From positions 1 through 64,000 of the forward strand of contig NZ_JAFWFN010000084.1 in NCBI RefSeq assembly GCF_017515565.1: DNA of 64,000 bases, written 5' to 3'. The position numbers were made by a program, and so were the translations under genes. Shown one piece after another: positions 60,523-64,000 of this stretch. Below the pieces are notes generated by a model. That model was not told the DNA's origin and made no database searches. It worked only from the letters and a program-made list of their open reading frames with translations. Numbering within the stretch: the stretch's first letter is position 1; each line of letters starts with the position of its first letter. This stretch comes from Halomonas sp. GTDB lineage: Bacteria; Pseudomonadota; Gammaproteobacteria; Pseudomonadales; Halomonadaceae.

Positions 60523-60858
60523 AAAACAACCTCTCGGTAATACCCTCCAGCGATGGTGAACGCTGTAACAATAAGTTGCTCAGTAACTCTATTATTGTGC
60601 ATTTGTTGTAATGTGCTGTAGCCGTAAGTAGCACAGTAGCAAGCGCTTATAAAAGCATTTCTTCATGAAAGACAGCGTTTTAAAGTTTGCGCTAATTAGG
60701 CGATGCTACCACTGAAGCAGTCAGCCGTCTTTAGTGCTATGTCGTGAGAATTGATTAAGGGAGGCATCGACGTCACGCGAAGAGTAGCCTAAACTATATT
60801 GCATTGCAGCATCATTGCTTCGGGATTGATGCCTCGCATCAATCCAATGGGAGGATCT
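60523..60858. other. Divergent intergenic region between the CbbR-like gene and DUF3141 gene
   Basis: 336 bases without a gene. AT-rich left part, the box TATATT (60795-60800) as a possible -10 of the DUF3141 gene, and a strong leader hairpin at 60823-60845. An alternative stem GCATCA (60809-60814) / TGATGC (60827-60832) is mutually exclusive with it. Confidence 0.5.
60823..60845 (+). promoter_or_regulatory. Leader hairpin just before the DUF3141 ribosome site
   Basis: GGATTGATGC-CTC-GCATCAATCC, perfect ten-base stem ending five bases before GGAGG (60850-60854). In the mRNA it may affect access to the ribosome site; the alternative upstream pairing could open it. No T run, so not a terminator. 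Confidence 0.65.
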
Positions 60859-63489
60859 ATGAACTTTCTCGCTAATCCTTTACTACCTGGCCAAGGGCTC
60901 AGTCGCGCTTGGCCAGGAGCCACCAATGATTTGTCAGCGCTACCCGGCGGGGAAGCCCTTGCCAGCGTCATCGACCCTTTTGGGTTCGGGCGTGCCGCCA
61001 TGTCGTACTGGCGTGACAGCCTTGAGCGCAACATCCTCTACTGGGATGTAATGCGTGAGCGCGGCAACCAATATCTTGAACATATGGAGCAAACTAAGCC
61101 CAATGTGCTTGGTTTTGATACCGAAGTATTAGTCGATGGGCGTACACTGCCTAATCCTACTAACTACGAATTGCTGCGTGTTCATCCCCCCGCCAATACG
61201 CAAATTGACCCCCAGAAGCGTCCCTTTGTGGTAGTTGACCCCCGTGCTGGTCACGGCCCAGGTATCGGCGGCTTTAAGCCTGACAGTGAGTTGGGGGTAG
61301 CCTTAAAGGCTGGACACCCATGCTATTTCATTGGGTTTTTGCCTTTCCCTGAACCCGGCCAAACCGTCGAAGATGTGGTTGAGGCGGAGATTGCTTTTTT
61401 ACGCCATGTTATTGCGTTACACCCTGATACGGACGAAAAACCGATGGTGGTAGGAAACTGCCAGGCGGGGTGGCAAATTATGATGGCTGCTGCGCTGGAG
61501 CCAGACGTTTTTGGCCCCATTCTCATTGCCGGTGCGCCGCTCTCTTATTGGGCAGGTGAGCATGACAATGCGCCTATGCGCTATACCGGCGGTATGACAG
61601 GGGGAAGCTGGATTACCGCGTTAACCAGTGATCTAGGTAACGGTCTGTTTGATGGCGCTTGGTTGGTGCAGAATTTTGAGCGTCTCAATCCGGCGAATAC
61701 ATACTGGAAAAAACAGTTTCATCTCTACTCAAATATCGATACTGAAAAAGAGCGGTATCTAGAATTTGAGCGCTGGTGGGGCGGCCACGTGGTTTTGGGT
61801 GGTGAAGAAATCCAGTACATCGTGGATAACCTCTTTGTTGGAAATCGCCTTTCCACCGCGCAGCTAGTCACTCGGGATGGTCGCCGTATTGACTTGCGCA
61901 ATGTTCGCTCACCGGTCGTGGTGTTTTGCTCACGGGGTGATGATATTACGCCGCCTCCTCAAGCGCTTGGCTGGATTCGTGATCTATACGAAGGCGAAGA
62001 AGATATCATCGCCAACGAGCAGACCATTGTGTACTGCCTTCACGATACGACGGGGCACCTTGGGATCTTTGTTTCCGGCAGTGTGTCACGTAAGGAGCAC
62101 TCAGAGTTTACGGCGAACATGGACTACATCGATGTAATGCCCCCGGGGCTTTACGAGACGACTGTATCCCATGCCAGTGAGCGCGATGATGCCGAGCTGA
62201 TCGAGCGAGATTATCTACTAGAGTTCACCGCGCGTAACTTTGAAGAGCTAGACCGCGATGTGATGCACAAGCCCGAAGATGATCGGCGTTTCGCGACCGT
62301 TGCGCGTATTTCTGAGATAAATCTCGGTTTTTATCGTCTATTTATGCAGCCTTGGTTGCGCGCGGTGATGACGCCGGAAGCGGCGCGTTGGACTCGCCGC
62401 ATGCACCCGATTCGCTTGGGTTATAAGCTGCTTTCCGATCGTAATCCGTTAACGGTACCGCTACCGGTAATGGCAGAAAACGTACGCCGCAATCGCCAGG
62501 AGATAGGCCAGGATAACTTTTTCAAAGCCCTGGAAACGATGGCGTCTGACCAAATTACTGCGGGGCTAAATGCTTGGCGAGACCTGCGCGACAGCTCCAC
62601 TGAACGCCTGTTTATGGACATTTATGGACAGCCTCTCCTGCAGGCGGCGGTTGGCTTACATGGGGATGCGCATGTGCATCGCCGCCGTCCTGGCGCCGAG
62701 CCGGAGCACCGTCGCTTTATGGAGAACCGCAAAAACGAGCTGCGTAAAAAGTTCTCTCATGGCGGAACCCATGAAGCTGCCATGCGTTCGATTATTTACG
62801 TGCTGGGTGGTGCAACGGCCACGGATGAGCGTAACTTTAAACGGCTACGCGCTTCCCGCGCCGAGCTTGAGCCAACATCCTCGCTAAGCGACTTCAAGCA
62901 CTTGGTGCGTGAACAGTTCTTTTTGCTGAAAATGGATCGGGAGCAGGCGCTCAATACCCTACCTGACCTGCTTAAAGGGCAAAGCAATGATGAAATTGAT
63001 AGCCAAGTAGAGCACCTAGAGCATGTTTTTGCAGCCAGTGGGGAGCTGTCTGAGCACGCCGCTGAGCGCTTTAGTCAGGTAAAAGCCCTGTTTGATAAAG
63101 CGCGTTCTGCTAAGCCTAAACCTGCGGTGGCTAAACAAGCGGCGGCTCCTGCCGCGGTAGAGAAAACGCCTCAGAAAGTACCTGAGAAAGCTGCGCAAAA
63201 GTCACCTGATACATCGGTTGAAAAAGTCTCCGAGAAGGTGTCAGAGAAAGCAGTACCTGAGAAAGCAGCTGCAGCTAAATCAGAGGTGAAAACGGCTGAT
63301 CATAGCGCTAAAGAAGCCACTGAGACTGCCGGTAAAGCCGCTAGTGAAAGCCCCGCTGCAACTCCTGCTAAGGGTACAGCGACTTCGACGGCTGATAAAA
63401 AGCAGGCGGCGACGCCTGGTGATAATGCCGAGGCAGAGAAGCCAAAACCTGCCTCAGTGGCGCGACGTAAAACACCGCGCAAACGTTAA
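60859..63489 (+). CDS. DUF3141 protein, PhaC-like alpha/beta hydrolase with Lys/Ala/Pro-rich tail
   Basis: 876 residues from ATG 60859 (GGGAGG just upstream). Residues about 100-420 are an alpha/beta-hydrolase domain with Cys201 in VGNCQAGWQ where PHA synthases have their lipase-box Cys, Asp361/362 in CSRGDDITPP and His400 in DTTGHLGIFVSG, so a Cys-Asp-His triad is likely. A long middle region is helical. The last 115 residues are low-complexity Lys/Ala/Pro/Glu/Thr repeats, ending RRKTPRKR, as in phasin-like DNA/granule-binding tails. A role in polyhydroxyalkanoate metabolism is plausible in a halomonad but not shown. Terminator follows. Confidence 0.87.
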   Translation: MNFLANPLLPGQGLSRAWPGATNDLSALPGGEALASVIDPFGFGRAAMSYWRDSLERNILYWDVMRERGNQYLEHMEQTKPNVLGFDTEVLVDGRTLPNPTNYELLRVHPPANTQIDPQKRPFVVVDPRAGHGPGIGGFKPDSELGVALKAGHPCYFIGFLPFPEPGQTVEDVVEAEIAFLRHVIALHPDTDEKPMVVGNCQAGWQIMMAAALEPDVFGPILIAGAPLSYWAGEHDNAPMRYTGGMTGGSWITALTSDLGNGLFDGAWLVQNFERLNPANTYWKKQFHLYSNIDTEKERYLEFERWWGGHVVLGGEEIQYIVDNLFVGNRLSTAQLVTRDGRRIDLRNVRSPVVVFCSRGDDITPPPQALGWIRDLYEGEEDIIANEQTIVYCLHDTTGHLGIFVSGSVSRKEHSEFTANMDYIDVMPPGLYETTVSHASERDDAELIERDYLLEFTARNFEELDRDVMHKPEDDRRFATVARISEINLGFYRLFMQPWLRAVMTPEAARWTRRMHPIRLGYKLLSDRNPLTVPLPVMAENVRRNRQEIGQDNFFKALETMASDQITAGLNAWRDLRDSSTERLFMDIYGQPLLQAAVGLHGDAHVHRRRPGAEPEHRRFMENRKNELRKKFSHGGTHEAAMRSIIYVLGGATATDERNFKRLRASRAELEPTSSLSDFKHLVREQFFLLKMDREQALNTLPDLLKGQSNDEIDSQVEHLEHVFAASGELSEHAAERFSQVKALFDKARSAKPKPAVAKQAAAPAAVEKTPQKVPEKAAQKSPDTSVEKVSEKVSEKAVPEKAAAAKSEVKTADHSAKEATETAGKAASESPAATPAKGTATSTADKKQAATPGDNAEAEKPKPASVARRKTPRKR

Positions 63490-63797
63490 ACAAGGGTTTG
63501 GTAACGTATACGCCCCTGCTAAAAAGCAGGGGCGTTTTGTTTGATTGCACTTAATTAGGGTTGCCGTCCTTGTGGCGGCAGTCTAGTGTCTAGCTACTTT
63601 GTGATAAAAACTTATGGGGCCTCAGCATGGCTCTGGTCACGTTCAGTGTGGCGCCCTACGTCGTGGTTGCCACTGGCGCTTAAGTAAGTGCTGGGGTAGG
63701 GTAGGCGCATTTTTCACGCAGTCGCTAATATTAATTGATGCGGCGCCGTATTCAGAGCATGGGCTGGATAGCCTAAGCAATAGGAAAGTGGAGCACT
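63490..63797. other. Intergenic region before topA
   Basis: 308 bases holding the DUF3141 terminator and the topA leader. A short frame here (63614-63805) has no ribosome site or family features and was not accepted. No clear -35/-10 pair was found for topA. Confidence 0.5.
63510..63540 (+). terminator. Rho-independent terminator of the DUF3141 gene
   Basis: ACGCCCCTGCT-AAAA-AGCAGGGGCGT, an eleven-base perfect stem (63510-63520 / 63525-63535), followed by TTTGTTTG. Confidence 0.9.
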
Positions 63798-64000
63798 ATG
63801 GGTAAGTCACTGGTCATCGTCGAATCGCCAGCGAAAGCGAAGACGATAAATAAGTACCTCGGCAACGATTTCATCGTCAAGTCGAGCGTGGGTCATATAC
63901 GTGACCTACCGACCAGCGGCTCAGGTAAGGCAGCCTCCGATCCCAAGGAGCGCGCTCGCCAGGCCGCGGCAACGCGTAAGATGTCCGTGGAAGAGAAGGC
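63798..64000 (+). CDS. topA: DNA topoisomerase I, N-terminal part
   Basis: Relaxes negative supercoils. Only the first 67 codons are present. [20 protein letters not shown] is the diagnostic TOPRIM-domain start, followed by [21 protein letters not shown] lies a few bases before the ATG. The tail [19 protein letters not shown]-like insertion before the window edge is usual in gammaproteobacterial TopA. Confidence 0.95.
   Translation, partial: MGKSLVIVESPAKAKTINKYLGNDFIVKSSVGHIRDLPTSGSGKAASDPKERARQAAATRKMSVEEK

Noticed and set aside
63614-63805. 63-residue open frame before topA
   Set aside because: No ribosome site or domain features, and it runs into the topA start; likely chance.

Overview
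The window looks like the chromosome of a Halomonas-like gammaproteobacterium (Halomonadaceae). This is inferred from the whole gene set: the proA-nadD-rsfS-rlmH-mrdA-rodA-mltB-rlpA-dacA-ybeD-lipB cell-wall/lipoate block in a pseudomonad-like order, cobalamin-salvage genes, a dpp-type peptide importer, a DUF3141 protein, DUF1456 and DUF4019 proteins, and moderately GC-rich codon use. No rRNA, tRNA, CRISPR array or insertion sequence was seen.

Layout. 1-2.7 kb: end of a cobalamin/siderophore-type ABC ATPase, then cobB, ytoQ and cobO; cobQ lies separately at 18.9 kb. 2.7-6.3 kb: an accessory island with an AT-rich unknown gene ending in an integron attC-like site, a RelE-type toxin with no normal start codon plus its antitoxin, a Fic/Doc-like protein with Gln in place of the catalytic His, and a Rho paralogue without the N-terminal RNA-binding domain. 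6.3-21.5 kb: RhlE helicase, small conserved proteins, an alternative oxidase, an NfeD/slipin pair, a LysE exporter with divergent Lrp regulator, an AraC-Ogt DNA-repair fusion, glutaminase, a lipoprotein-type S8 protease with autotransporter-like C-terminus, cobQ, a frameshifted ridA and an unknown gene. 21.8-31.4 kb: an SLC23-like permease, cytochrome b561, a MoxR/VWA pair, and an AcoR-like sigma-54 activator divergent from a flavoprotein and a butanediol dehydrogenase.

31.4-41.3 kb: a probable sigma-54-driven small RNA with a UUCG-loop terminator, ompW, and a leftward block of dppABCDF, a LysR regulator and pepQ, which together should import and process peptides, including X-Pro dipeptides. 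41.5-47.5 kb: mpl, ubiX, a LysE exporter, a DedA-PAP2 fusion and two overlapping membrane proteins with degenerate or absent GGDEF signatures. 47.7-59.4 kb: proA, nadD, ribosome-silencing and 23S methylation genes, the elongasome pair mrdA-rodA, murein hydrolases, dacA, ybeD, lipB and, convergent to it, lipA; a three-stem inverted-repeat element lies between lipB and lipA. 59.5-64 kb: a CbbR-like LysR gene, a PhaC-like DUF3141 protein with a Lys/Ala/Pro tail, and the start of topA.

The best candidates for undescribed biology are the sigma-54-dependent RNA at about 31.57-31.71 kb, the three-way-junction element at 58.26-58.32 kb, the decayed cassette-like island at 3.0-4.5 kb, and the neighbouring His-less Fic and truncated Rho genes. 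All positions and motifs were read by eye; family names come from recalled motifs and lengths, with no database search.
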